Origin: Bradyrhizobium amphicarpaeae
GTDB taxonomy: Bacteria; Pseudomonadota; Alphaproteobacteria; Rhizobiales; Xanthobacteraceae
Reading direction: 5' to 3'
Assembly (NCBI RefSeq): GCF_002266435.3
Contig: NZ_CP029426.2
Location: 1,642,001 to 1,706,000 of the forward strand
Length of the DNA: 64,000 nt
Position 1 is the first letter of the stretch, and each line of letters begins with the position of its first letter. Under the pieces are notes generated by a model that was not told the origin of the DNA, searched no databases, and worked only from the letters and a program-made list of their open reading frames with translations. The position numbers and the translations under genes are program-made. Below are positions 24,722 through 33,600 of this stretch, piece by piece.

Positions 24722-25276
24722 CTAGGGAGGCTCGCTCCACCACTGCGGCCACCGTACCTTCTTTGGCATCCGCGTAGCGTCCACGACGATGCGCTGTTGG
24801 TACGGCGCGAGAGGTGCTGGCAGACGCTCTAGCGCGGCTTCGACCACCCACGGCTCGATCGCCATGCGCGCGGTTTCGCGATATGGATCGAGCTTGGTTG
24901 CCATCCGCAGTCTTTCGAGCGCGCCGGCGACGCTGCCCGGCTCAACTGAGACCAGGATGATCGTGAGTGGCTCGCTCGCTTGTTGTTCCTCTCGGACCTG
25001 CTTGATAAGCCCCAGCAGCGTGCGGGAGACTCCGGTATCGCCCTCAAGGCCTCGCTTGGCCAGCTTGAGGAGCAGCAGCTCGATCGCCGTAACTTGGCGT
25101 TCGACACCGTCGTCGCGGATCGTGAACGTCTGACCGAGCACCGATTCGTAGGGCGGTTTTTGCTCTCGGCTCCTGGGCGGCCGACCTGCGGGATTTCCGC
25201 TTCGGCCCTTGACGAAGCGTGAGCTAACCGGCGGGCGTCCATAGCCAACGGCGCCCTCGTGTTCAAGCCCGCCCAT
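24722..25276 (-). CDS. DUF5681-domain protein, copy 1
   Basis: This 184-residue protein starts at ATG 25276 (MGGLEHEGAVGYGRPPVSSR). The N-terminal FVKGRSGNPAGRPPRSREQK is the DUF5681 signature: a basic, Gly/Pro-rich segment typical of proteins next to phage terminases and methyltransferases. The remainder is helical (AIELLLLKLAKRGLEGDTGV, TRTLLGLI-type segment), ending in a WPQWWSEPP tail. The function of the domain is not known to me. A DNA- or chromatin-associated role is guessed from the basic motif. The start overlaps the upstream gene by 14 bp. A longer frame to 25441 lies inside that gene and is unlikely. Confidence 0.75.
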   Translation of the reverse strand: MGGLEHEGAVGYGRPPVSSRFVKGRSGNPAGRPPRSREQKPPYESVLGQTFTIRDDGVERQVTAIELLLLKLAKRGLEGDTGVSRTLLGLIKQVREEQQASEPLTIILVSVEPGSVAGALERLRMATKLDPYRETARMAIEPWVVEAALERLPAPLAPYQQRIVVDATRMPKKVRWPQWWSEPP

Positions 25277-25901
25277 GAGGCTCTCCCGAAGCCTGTGATG
25301 CCGGGAGCATCTGCGCTCCAAGTTCCTGCGTGCAGCGCTTGATATCAGCCCAGTCACCCTCATCAAATCCTGCGCCGCCACGGTTTCGGCGCAACGCAAG
25401 CTCGACCGGCCATGGCTCGATAAGAAGCGGGGTCCGCTCAAGCTTATTCCAGCTCGCCCGGTACTGATCGATCCTGACGATGCCCAGAATCATAAGAGCC
25501 TGATCTGCATTATCAGGGTCAGGTGAAAACTCCCGCATAGCTTCCGGCGGAGAGGATTGCACCGGCCTTCGTTGCTTAAACCAGGCCTCTCGGTCCCTGA
25601 TCCATTCCAAAACTTGGCGAATAGCCTTCGCTTTCCCTGCAAGTGCATCCTTGAAGGTCCGGTGCTGGATAGCTTCCTCCATCGACATCTCCCGGACCTT
25701 GCCGCCGATGGTCGCGGTGACGGTCTTGTCGAGCAACACCTGATAGGTGGAGCCTTCCGTCGCGTGCTTGCCGGTCCCGCGAGGTCGCCCCTTCGGATTG
25801 CCGCTGCGGCCCTTTTGAAACGAACCGACATTTGGCGATCGGCGGTTGCGCCGCCGGCTCGGTGTGCCCTGTTGTGGTTGGGTCTGGAATTGATCGCTCA
25901 C
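25263..25901 (-). CDS. DUF5681-domain protein, copy 2
   Basis: This 212-residue protein shares the DUF5681 signature with the next gene: SFQKGRSGNPKGRPRGTGKH near residue 27, then a segment ending in MSMEEAIQHRTFKDALAGKA, which matches the conserved helix of the first copy in position. The C-terminal part carries IEPWPVELALRRNRGGAG, echoing IEPWVVEAALERLP in the neighbour, so the two are tandem paralogues that have diverged. Its ATG overlaps the methyltransferase stop by 4 bp (25898-25901). The role is unknown. The order methyltransferase-DUF5681-DUF5681 suggests these proteins act with the methyltransferase or the recombinases. Confidence 0.78.
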   Translation of the reverse strand: MSDQFQTQPQQGTPSRRRNRRSPNVGSFQKGRSGNPKGRPRGTGKHATEGSTYQVLLDKTVTATIGGKVREMSMEEAIQHRTFKDALAGKAKAIRQVLEWIRDREAWFKQRRPVQSSPPEAMREFSPDPDNADQALMILGIVRIDQYRASWNKLERTPLLIEPWPVELALRRNRGGAGFDEGDWADIKRCTQELGAQMLPASQASGEPHGRA

Positions 25902-27178
25902 GAGACAGCTCCCTCAAGCCGCGGCTCGAGACCGGTTTGTGCCGACCAGCGCTCAAGCGCCACGTCGACATATTTCGGGTCAATCTCCACCCCTCGGAAG
26001 CGCCGCCCGGTGCGTTCGGCTGCAAGAAGGGTTGTGCCTGAGCCCAGAAAGAGATCGAGAACGAGATCACCGTGTTTGGTAACGTCCTTGATGGCGTCCG
26101 CGACCAGCCCCACCGGCTTGACGGTCGGATGGAGCGTGAGGTCTTCCCGCCGGCTGCCTCGCATCGAGTTGGCGGACGCATAATCCCAGACATTGGTCCG
26201 GTTGCGGCCGTGCTTGCCGAGCTCGACCATATTGAGATGACCGGCGGCGCCCACGCGGTAGACGAAGACCAGCTCATGCTTGGATCGATAGAAAGATCCC
26301 ATGCCGGCGTTGGATTTGTTCCAGATGCAGAGGTTGAGGAGGTCGCCATAGACAGCTTGGCCGACCGCGAAGACATCATCCATATGCCGCCAGTCCATGC
26401 AGACGAAATGGACCGCGCCATCCCGCGAGACATTCGCTGCGGCGCCAAGGGTCTCCCTCAGAAAGGCGCGGAACTCACCTTCGCTCATCTCTCCCGAGGC
26501 CATGGCAAACTCGCCGTGGCGGCCCGCCGGGTTTGCGTTGCCCGCGATCTTGACGTTGTAGGGAGGATCGAGAAACGCCGCATCGATGCGGAGGCTCTCG
26601 CCGACGATCCTTTGAAGGAAAGCCGCATCGCGGCTGTCGCCGCATCCGACCCGATGCTCGCCCAAGATCCAGATGTCGCCGGGCTTTGTTGTCGGGGTTG
26701 CAGGAACCGAGGGAACGACGTCGTCGTCAGGATCTGCGGGCTTTGCGAGGATCACGTCAATCTCGCCCGTCGAGAAGCCCGTCATTGTAACGTCGAAGTC
26801 AAGATCGATGGCGGCGAGCTCGCCGAGTTCGGTTTGCAGGATCTCGATATCCCAGCCGGCGTTCAGCGCGATCTTGTTGTCCGCGAGCCGCAGCGCGCGT
26901 TTCTGAGCATCCGACAGCCCGGACAAGGTGATGGTTGGCACCTGGGCAAGGCCCGATGCCTTTGCCGCCATGAGTCGGCCATGGCCGGCAATGATGTTGC
27001 CTTCGGGATCGATGAGGATCGGGTTCGTGAACCCAAACTCGTTGATGGAGGCCTTGAGCTGTTCGATCTGCCGCTTCGAATGGGTCCGCGCATTGCGCGG
27101 ATCGGGCGTAAGATCGTTGGATGGGCGATAGGCGATGGAGAGCTGCGCAAGGGCAGGGAGCGAGACTGTCTTATTCAT
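25898..27178 (-). CDS. ParB-domain DNA methyltransferase (beta class, N4/N6)
   Basis: This protein of about 426 residues joins a ParB/Srx-like N-terminal domain (LTPDPRNARTHSKRQIEQLK, FTNPILIDPEGNIIAGHGRL with the GHGR motif, residues about 20-115) to an amino-DNA methyltransferase. In the methyltransferase half, motif IV LDPPYNV precedes motif I DLFLGSGTTLLAAE, the beta-class order, and HPTVKPVGL lies between. It would methylate adenine N6 or cytosine N4 at a specific site. No restriction enzyme gene is nearby, so it is an orphan, as in many phages. I take ATG 27178. A GTG at 27187 in the same frame is equally possible, and neither has a strong ribosome-binding site. It heads the leftward cassette. 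Confidence 0.9.
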   Translation of the reverse strand: MNKTVSLPALAQLSIAYRPSNDLTPDPRNARTHSKRQIEQLKASINEFGFTNPILIDPEGNIIAGHGRLMAAKASGLAQVPTITLSGLSDAQKRALRLADNKIALNAGWDIEILQTELGELAAIDLDFDVTMTGFSTGEIDVILAKPADPDDDVVPSVPATPTTKPGDIWILGEHRVGCGDSRDAAFLQRIVGESLRIDAAFLDPPYNVKIAGNANPAGRHGEFAMASGEMSEGEFRAFLRETLGAAANVSRDGAVHFVCMDWRHMDDVFAVGQAVYGDLLNLCIWNKSNAGMGSFYRSKHELVFVYRVGAAGHLNMVELGKHGRNRTNVWDYASANSMRGSRREDLTLHPTVKPVGLVADAIKDVTKHGDLVLDLFLGSGTTLLAAERTGRRFRGVEIDPKYVDVALERWSAQTGLEPRLEGAVS

Positions 27179-27429
27179 GACAACCACGCTGCGCCCGGTT
27201 AGTTACGAAAAAGACAACCGAATCTGCGATTTATCTCGGTAATGACTTACCTCAAAAATTCGATTCGTTTGAGCAATGCGCGCGGCGACCGACGTAACTC
27301 GGTGCTGACCGCAATCCGGTGCGGTGCCTCAATCCCCTGCTGGCCTCGCTATTTGAAGGAGGCGCAGCCAAAGGGCGTCGGCAAGACATTTAGGTGAACT
27401 CCATCGCACGGCTGCATTCTTACATTGGC

Positions 27430-28326
27430 TTAAGACCTGGTCGCCAGCACGACGCTCGCGAGTGTGAACAGCAAGGCCGCGATCTGGCCAGCGCCAAGCG
27501 GTTCGTGCAAGGTCGCCGCGGATGCCAGCACGCCGACGACGGGAACGCCGATCGTGCCGATCGAAGCGATCGAGGCCGGAAGCCGGGCCAGCGCCGCGAA
27601 CCAGCTCACATAGGCGACGCAATATTGCATGATCGTTACGTAGACGATCAGGATCCAGCCAAGCTGCGTGATGGCGAAAACGTCAGTGGTCTCGATCGCA
27701 AGTCCGATCAGAGTGATTGGAAGACAGCCGATCAGGATCTGCCAGGCAGCCGATGAGAGCGGCGGCATCTGGATCGGCAGTTTCTTGGCGAAGACGGTGC
27801 CGAATGCGAAGCCGATCGCGCCGCCCAAGGCCAGCATAATGCCCGGAAGCTTTTCCCAGCTCGCGGAGATGCCGTTGCCGCCCATGATGGTCGCAAGCCC
27901 CGCGAGCGCCATGAACAACGCCGTCGTGCGCAACGCCGTCGGCTTTTCGCCGAGCACCGGCCAGGCAATAATCGCAGCCCACACTGGCATGGTGTAGCCG
28001 ATCAGCGCGACTTCACTGGCGGGTAACCAGAGCAGAGCAAACCCGATCAGGACCATCCAGCAGGTGACATTGAAGGTCGCAGACAGAATGATGCGGCCCC
28101 ACATGCCTTCAGGCACGCGAAGGCTTTGGCCCCGAAGCCCGGCCAGCATTGCGAGCAGCGCCGCACCGACGAGCCCCATGACGCCTCGATAGGTCAGCGG
28201 TGGAAGCTGGCCGAGCAGATACTTGGTCGCGGGCCAGTTGCTGCCCCAGCCGATCGACGTGATGGCAAGGAATGCGAGCCCCGCCGGGGCAATGCGCGTT
28301 GTCGTCCTGGATCTGGGCTCGTGCAT
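27430..28326 (-). CDS. EamA/DMT-superfamily transporter
   Basis: This protein of about 298 residues has ten hydrophobic segments arranged as two EamA repeats. It opens with FLAITSIGWGSNWPATKYLL and TYRGVMGLVGAALLAMLAGL, with the second repeat beginning near LGGAIGFAFGTVFAK and ending GVPVVGVLASAATLHEPLGA, where the conserved Glu before the last helices is typical. Such proteins export amino acids or small metabolites. ATG 28326 is preferred to the TTG at 28353. It follows an MFS gene by 54 bp on the same strand and may be co-transcribed with it, divergent from the NRPS operon, so export of the peptide or a precursor is possible but unproven. Confidence 0.85.
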   Translation of the reverse strand: MHEPRSRTTTRIAPAGLAFLAITSIGWGSNWPATKYLLGQLPPLTYRGVMGLVGAALLAMLAGLRGQSLRVPEGMWGRIILSATFNVTCWMVLIGFALLWLPASEVALIGYTMPVWAAIIAWPVLGEKPTALRTTALFMALAGLATIMGGNGISASWEKLPGIMLALGGAIGFAFGTVFAKKLPIQMPPLSSAAWQILIGCLPITLIGLAIETTDVFAITQLGWILIVYVTIMQYCVAYVSWFAALARLPASIASIGTIGVPVVGVLASAATLHEPLGAGQIAALLFTLASVVLATRS

Positions 28327-28380
28327 CGGGTCACCAAGAGAGCAGTTGCGCAAGTCCGAACCAAAATTTCCGCGCTCGGC

Positions 28381-29691
28381 TCAGTATTTGAGCGGAAGCC
28401 GAGCAGTCTCCGGTGCGGCAAGGACAGATACCAGCGTGAGCACGGAAAGCGCGATGATGAAGATGGAGATTGCCCAGGCTCCACCCGTCCAGACCAGCAG
28501 TGCGGTTGCGATCAGCGGTGAAAGCCCCCCGCTAAGCGCGGCTGCGATGTTGGCGCCGAGCGAAGCGCCGCTGTAGCGCGTCCTCGTCCCGAATAATTCG
28601 GGCATGTACGCGGCCTTCGGTCCGAACAGCAGCGCGTGGGTTAATGTCATCGTGACAATCAGCGCGAGCGTCACGATGGTTGCGTCCTTCGTGTCGAGCA
28701 ACCAGAAAAGGGGGAAAGCCATGACGATGGAGGCGATGGCGCCGGCGAGGTAAAGCGTCTTCCGGCCATAAAGGTCGGACAGCCACCCCGCGAGCGGCAG
28801 CGTCACGAATTCGACCAACGCCGCATAGACCACGGCATTGAGCACGGTCTGCCGCGGCATTCCGAGCTTCGTCGTGGAATAGGTGATGACGAACACGGTC
28901 AGGAGATACGCGAGCCCGACCTCTGACACCGTGATGCCGATGGCGAGCAAAAGGTTGCGCCAGTCGCGCCGGAAGATCTCGAAGATCGGTTGGCTTACGA
29001 CGTCCTTTCGTTCGAGAACCTGTTTGAACTCAGGCGTTTCGGCCAGGCTATATCTGGCGATCAGCCCCACCAAGACCAGGACGAGACTGAGAAGGAAGGG
29101 CACGCGCCAACCCCAGCTCAGAAAGCTCGCGTCGGGTAGCTGCGTAACGAGCGCAAAGATGCCTGTCGAGGCGGCCACTCCCATTGGAAAGCCAACCTGC
29201 ACCAAGCTGCCCCAGAAGCCGCGCCGCTTGCCAGCGTGCTCGATCATCATCGTGACCGCGCCACTCCATTCGCCGCCGATGCCGATGCCCTGCACAAAGC
29301 GCAGCGCCACCAGCATGATAGGCGCCCAGATGCCTACCTCATCATAGGTGGGCAGGCAGCCAATCAGGAACGTGCCGATGCCCATCATCAGCAGAGTTGC
29401 GACCAGCATCGACTTGCGTCCGATGCGATCGCCGAAGTGACCGATGATCGCGCCGCCGATCGGGCGGGCGACAAACCCGACCGCATAGGTGCCAAAGGCG
29501 GCCACGGTGCCGATCAAGGGGTCGAATGCCGGGAAGAACAGCTTATTGAACACCAGCGCGGCGGCCGTTCCATAGATCAGGAAGTCGTACCACTCGATCG
29601 CGGTACCCAGCACGCTCGCCCACGCCACCTTTGCGATCGAAGGAGTTCGCGCAGACCATTGGTCCGCGACGTTATCGGTGATGATCGTCAA
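28381..29691 (-). CDS. MFS transporter, metabolite:H+ symporter type
   Basis: This protein of about 436 residues has twelve hydrophobic segments. SVLGTAIEWYDFLIYGTAAA is the hallmark first helix of the ProP/ShiA/KgtP metabolite:proton symporters. RPIGGAIIGHFGDRIGRKSM is the conserved loop 2-3 motif, and IGIGGEWSGAVTMMIEHA and WGWRVPFLLSLVLVLVGLIA follow. The start is TTG 29691 (LTIITDNVADQW), with AGGGGA upstream. The substrate is not predictable. Carboxylates, betaines and osmolytes are usual. It lies between the methyltransferase-like gene and the DMT gene, all leftward. Confidence 0.88.
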   Translation of the reverse strand: MTIITDNVADQWSARTPSIAKVAWASVLGTAIEWYDFLIYGTAAALVFNKLFFPAFDPLIGTVAAFGTYAVGFVARPIGGAIIGHFGDRIGRKSMLVATLLMMGIGTFLIGCLPTYDEVGIWAPIMLVALRFVQGIGIGGEWSGAVTMMIEHAGKRRGFWGSLVQVGFPMGVAASTGIFALVTQLPDASFLSWGWRVPFLLSLVLVLVGLIARYSLAETPEFKQVLERKDVVSQPIFEIFRRDWRNLLLAIGITVSEVGLAYLLTVFVITYSTTKLGMPRQTVLNAVVYAALVEFVTLPLAGWLSDLYGRKTLYLAGAIASIVMAFPLFWLLDTKDATIVTLALIVTMTLTHALLFGPKAAYMPELFGTRTRYSGASLGANIAAALSGGLSPLIATALLVWTGGAWAISIFIIALSVLTLVSVLAAPETARLPLKY

Positions 29692-29802
29692 GGTTGATCC
29701 CCTGCTCAGACCGCGCCACAATCTTTGGGCGAATTGAAATCCAAGCCGAGCATACAGGCAAGCGAAATCTGAATCAGATCGGCAGGCGGATCGAGTCTTC
29801 TA

Positions 29803-30597
29803 TCAATTGTCCGACGGGAGACCCTGTTCAAGTCCCTGAAAACGAACCGGCGCGAGAACGGAGGCCTGCTCCCACCAATCGGCGACCTGCTCGTCTAGCT
29901 CGGTCTCGCCGCGACCCTTGCAGGGGAATATCTCGACGCGCCTCACCGCTTCCGCGTAGAAGCCATCAATCTTTCGCGTGACCTTCACCACCGTTCCTTC
30001 GCGGTTATGTTTGGTCAGCGGCACCAAGAGCCGTCCGTCAAGGCGAAGCGACTGCAGCCAGAGCGGGTGAGGATGGGTGAAGCCGGCGTGGACCACGATG
30101 ACGTCCGCCAGTTCTCCGATATTGCGGCACGCATCAGTGCATAGTGCGCGGACATTCTTGTAGCCGCGCAGGTTCGCTCGTGCTTGGGCAACAAACCCCT
30201 TTTCACAGTCGATCGCAACGACCTGGCCATGCGGGCCGACAAGTTCGGACAGGATCGCCGAGAAGTAGCCGAGGCCGCACCCGATCTGGACGACCCGCTC
30301 GCCGGCTTTGATATCGAGAATTTCAAACAGATTGGCCCAGAGGCTGGGAAGGCCGGTGTGCAGCCTTCGCTTTTCGTCGATCGCAACCAGTACGTCATGG
30401 TAGAGATGGATCGGATCCGCGTCTGGCGTAGTTTGATATTCGCGACCTTCCGAGGCTCGCACCCGCCAAGGCCCCGGTCCGGCGAAGCGTTCGCGCGAAA
30501 CAGACGTGAACGCGTCGATCAATCGCGATGATGAAATGCGTCCGCGCTTCCTGATTTGCTCGACATAACGTTTTCGCGCAGGCGCGATGTCGCTCAT
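29803..30597 (-). CDS. Protein-L-isoaspartate O-methyltransferase-like protein
   Basis: This 264-residue Rossmann methyltransferase is of the PCMT family. RISSSRLIDAFTSVSRERFA matches the N-terminal region, YHDVLVAIDEKRRLHTGLPS replaces the usual QTISQP-type segment, and ERVVQIGCGLGYFSAILSEL with GQVVAIDCEKGF form motif I and the SAM-binding strand. PLWLQSLRLDGRLLVPL fits the family. The canonical substrate-binding Ser/Thr-Ile-Ser-Gln-Pro box is not intact, so a repair role is doubtful and another O-methyl transfer is possible. I chose ATG 30597 because GGAAGAAG lies 4 nt upstream. It is divergent from the NRPS operon across 68 bp, suggesting shared control. Confidence 0.78.
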   Translation of the reverse strand: MSDIAPARKRYVEQIRKRGRISSSRLIDAFTSVSRERFAGPGPWRVRASEGREYQTTPDADPIHLYHDVLVAIDEKRRLHTGLPSLWANLFEILDIKAGERVVQIGCGLGYFSAILSELVGPHGQVVAIDCEKGFVAQARANLRGYKNVRALCTDACRNIGELADVIVVHAGFTHPHPLWLQSLRLDGRLLVPLTKHNREGTVVKVTRKIDGFYAEAVRRVEIFPCKGRGETELDEQVADWWEQASVLAPVRFQGLEQGLPSDN

Positions 30598-30665
30598 CTT
30601 GCTTCTTCCCATCGCTGACGATATCGTCGTGCACGATAGCCCAGGCCCGAAGAAAAGGCACGACC

Positions 30666-33600
30666 TTGGCCGCTCGAGTCGCATCATCGCTGCGATCGCC
30701 GTCGGATCGCGACGCGTTCTCCAGCATTGCTGGCCTGCTCGAGTTCTATGCGCGAACCGCGCCTGCGCAAACCGCCATCATGGATTCGTCAGGTGTTTCC
30801 GTCAGTTATGCGGAGCTTTGGGTTTGCGCGGAGCGTGTCCGGCAGCGTTTGCGGAAGTTCGGTGTTGCTAATCATCATCGCGTTGCGGTTGTGCTTCCGC
30901 GTGGGGTCGAAAATGCTATCGCGCTGGTTGTGATAGCCGCCGCAGCAGTGTGCGTGCCGATCAATCCGGATTTTACGCCGGACGAGCTCCAACGCTATTT
31001 TGCCGATTTGAAGCTGGCAGCGCTCGTCACAAGTGTTGAGGCGAAGCCCGCGAGTAGAAGTGTTGCCAAGGCGTTAGGAATTCCGGTTCTCGATGTCGCT
31101 TCGCGAGCAAGAGCGGTCGACTTCGAGCTTGCCAGCAGCACTCTCGGATCAGGAGTAGCAGCCGGAGACGTCGGTCCGGATGATGATGCATTCGTCCTGC
31201 TCACCTCCGGTACCGCCGCTCGTCCAAAGATGGTGCCGATTACCCAAGCAAGTGTCTGTCTTTCCGCCAGGAATGCAGGAGCCGTTCTGTCCTTAACAAA
31301 GGCCGACCGGTTGTTGAATGTGCTTCCGCTCTTTCATGCGCACGGGCTGATTTCTGGTCTCTTGACCGCACTTGCCGCTGGATCGTGCGTCATATGCACG
31401 AAAGGCTTCGATGGAGCTTCCTTCTTCAACTGGCTGCGGGAATTGCAGCCGACTTGGTATACGGCCGTACCGACCATCCATCGCGCAGTGTTGGCAGCCG
31501 CGCCTGTGGACGGTCGCGTGGCTGAGCGGAACTCCTTGCGCATCATCCGCTCTGCTTCATCCTCCCTCGCTCCGGCTACGCTTGACCGGCTTGAAGCACT
31601 GTTTGCGGTCCCGGTCGTCGAGACCTATGGAATGACCGAAGCCGCGTCCCAGATTGCCGCCAATCCCCAGCATCTGCGCAAGTCCGGCTCGGTCGGCGTG
31701 GCGTCGGGCCCGGACGTCGCGATCATGGATGGTGATGGCTGCTTACAGGCGAGCGGTCAGCATGGCGAGATCATGCTGCGCGGTCCGACCATCACACGCG
31801 GTTATGACAATGACCAGGAGGCAACGCAGGCCGCGTTCAGGGACGGCTGGTTACGCACCGGAGATCTCGGTTATCTCGATGAGGACGGTTATCTTTTTAT
31901 CGTGGGGCGCATCAAGGACGTCATCAACCGGGGAGGGCAGAAGGTCTCGCCGCTCGAGGTCGAGGAGACCCTGCTGACGCACCCCGACGTTCTTGAGGCC
32001 GGAGCTTTTGGTATCCCTCACGAAAAGCTCGGAGAAAACGTTGCGGCGGTCGTGGTGCTGAGGCGGGGTGCTGACGTCACGCCGCAACAGGTGCGGCAAT
32101 TGGCGGCCAGCCGGCTCGCCGCCTACAAGGTGCCGAGCTTGATCCACGTCGTCGACGAAATTCCCAGAGGTGCCAGCGGAAAGATCACGCGAAGCGCGCT
32201 TCCCGGCTTGATCGTCTCAAGTCCTGCAGTGCCGGCCGTTGCGCCTCGCTCGAAGTTGGAGAGCGAACTCGCCGCGATCTGGTCCAAAGTCCTCGAAGCG
32301 GACCGTGTTGGGGTCGATCAGGATTTCTTTGCGCTGGGCGCCGATTCTTTGGCAGTGACGCAGGTGTTGTCGCGCCTTCGCGAGAAGTTCGGGGTCGACC
32401 TTACATTCGGCGATGTCTTTGACGCTGGGACGATCGCGGCTCTGGCGGTGCGGTTGCAGGCGGCATCGGTCCGGCATGATGAAACCGCGTCCAAATGGAG
32501 GGCTGCACCCGACGGGGGGGCCGGCCCGCTCTCATTCCAGCAGCAGAGGATGCACATCCTCAGTAAGCTCGATCCGACCAAGTACAATTACAATGTCGTT
32601 GAGGTGGCGCGATTGTCTGGCCGGCTCGACGTGAGGGCTCTGGAGGCGGCGATCAAGGCCGTTGCCCGGCGCCACCAGGTTCTAAGATCTACTTTCTCCG
32701 AGGCTGATGGCGAGCCGGTGCAGAAAGTTGGCCGTGTCTCGCCGGAACTCAAGCAGATCAAGCTGGCTGGCTATGCCGGCGGAAGGCGCTCAGGCGCAAT
32801 CCGGCGCGAGGCAATGAAGGTTGCCCAAGATTGTTTCGATCTCGAGCGGGAGCCGCCGTTCAAGGCAACGCTCGTACGATTTGACGCGACGGATCACGCT
32901 CTTATCGTCGCGCTGCATCACATCGCGACCGATGGCTGGTCACAGCGGCTGTTATGGCAGGAGCTTGCGGCGCATTACGCCGCCAGTCGGGACGGAAAGC
33001 GGACGTCGGTTCCCCATCTCAAGTACCAGTATCAGGACTATGTCGGCTGGCAACAGGCATGGGCGCAGACGCAGGCGGCCAGCCAACAGCTCGACTATTG
33101 GCGTAAGCAGCTGGATGACGTGACCACGCTGCCGCTCCGCACCGATCGCCCACGCGGCGAGAGCTGGACTGGGCGCGGCGCCAGACATTACGTCAAGATT
33201 CCGCGGGCGCTGTCGGTCCGGATCAAGGAGCTTGGCCAGCACAACAGTGTTACCCCCTTCATGACGCTGCTGGCCGCGTTCCAGTGCCTTCTGTATCGGT
33301 ACACAGGTCATGAGGACGTAGCGACGGGTTCCTTGATCGCCAATCGCAACCAAGTGGAAGCCGAGCCGCTAGTTGGCATATTTGCCAACAGCGTGATTAT
33401 GCGGACAGACCTGTCCGGCGATCCGAGCTTTCGCGAACTGCTGCAACGCGTGCGCCGGGTCACGCTCGATGCCTATCGCAATCAGGATCTCCCCATCGAA
33501 ACGATTTTGCGCGCGCTCCAGGCATCGCGCCGGGACGGCAGTCCACCGTTTCAGATCATGTTTATTCTGCAAAATGCCGCGGTCGAGGCCGGCCATTTCC

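Noticed and set aside
19762..27187. Active prophage
   Set aside because: No integrase, capsid, tail, terminase or lysis gene is visible and part of the block is frameshifted, so only a cassette or remnant is claimed.
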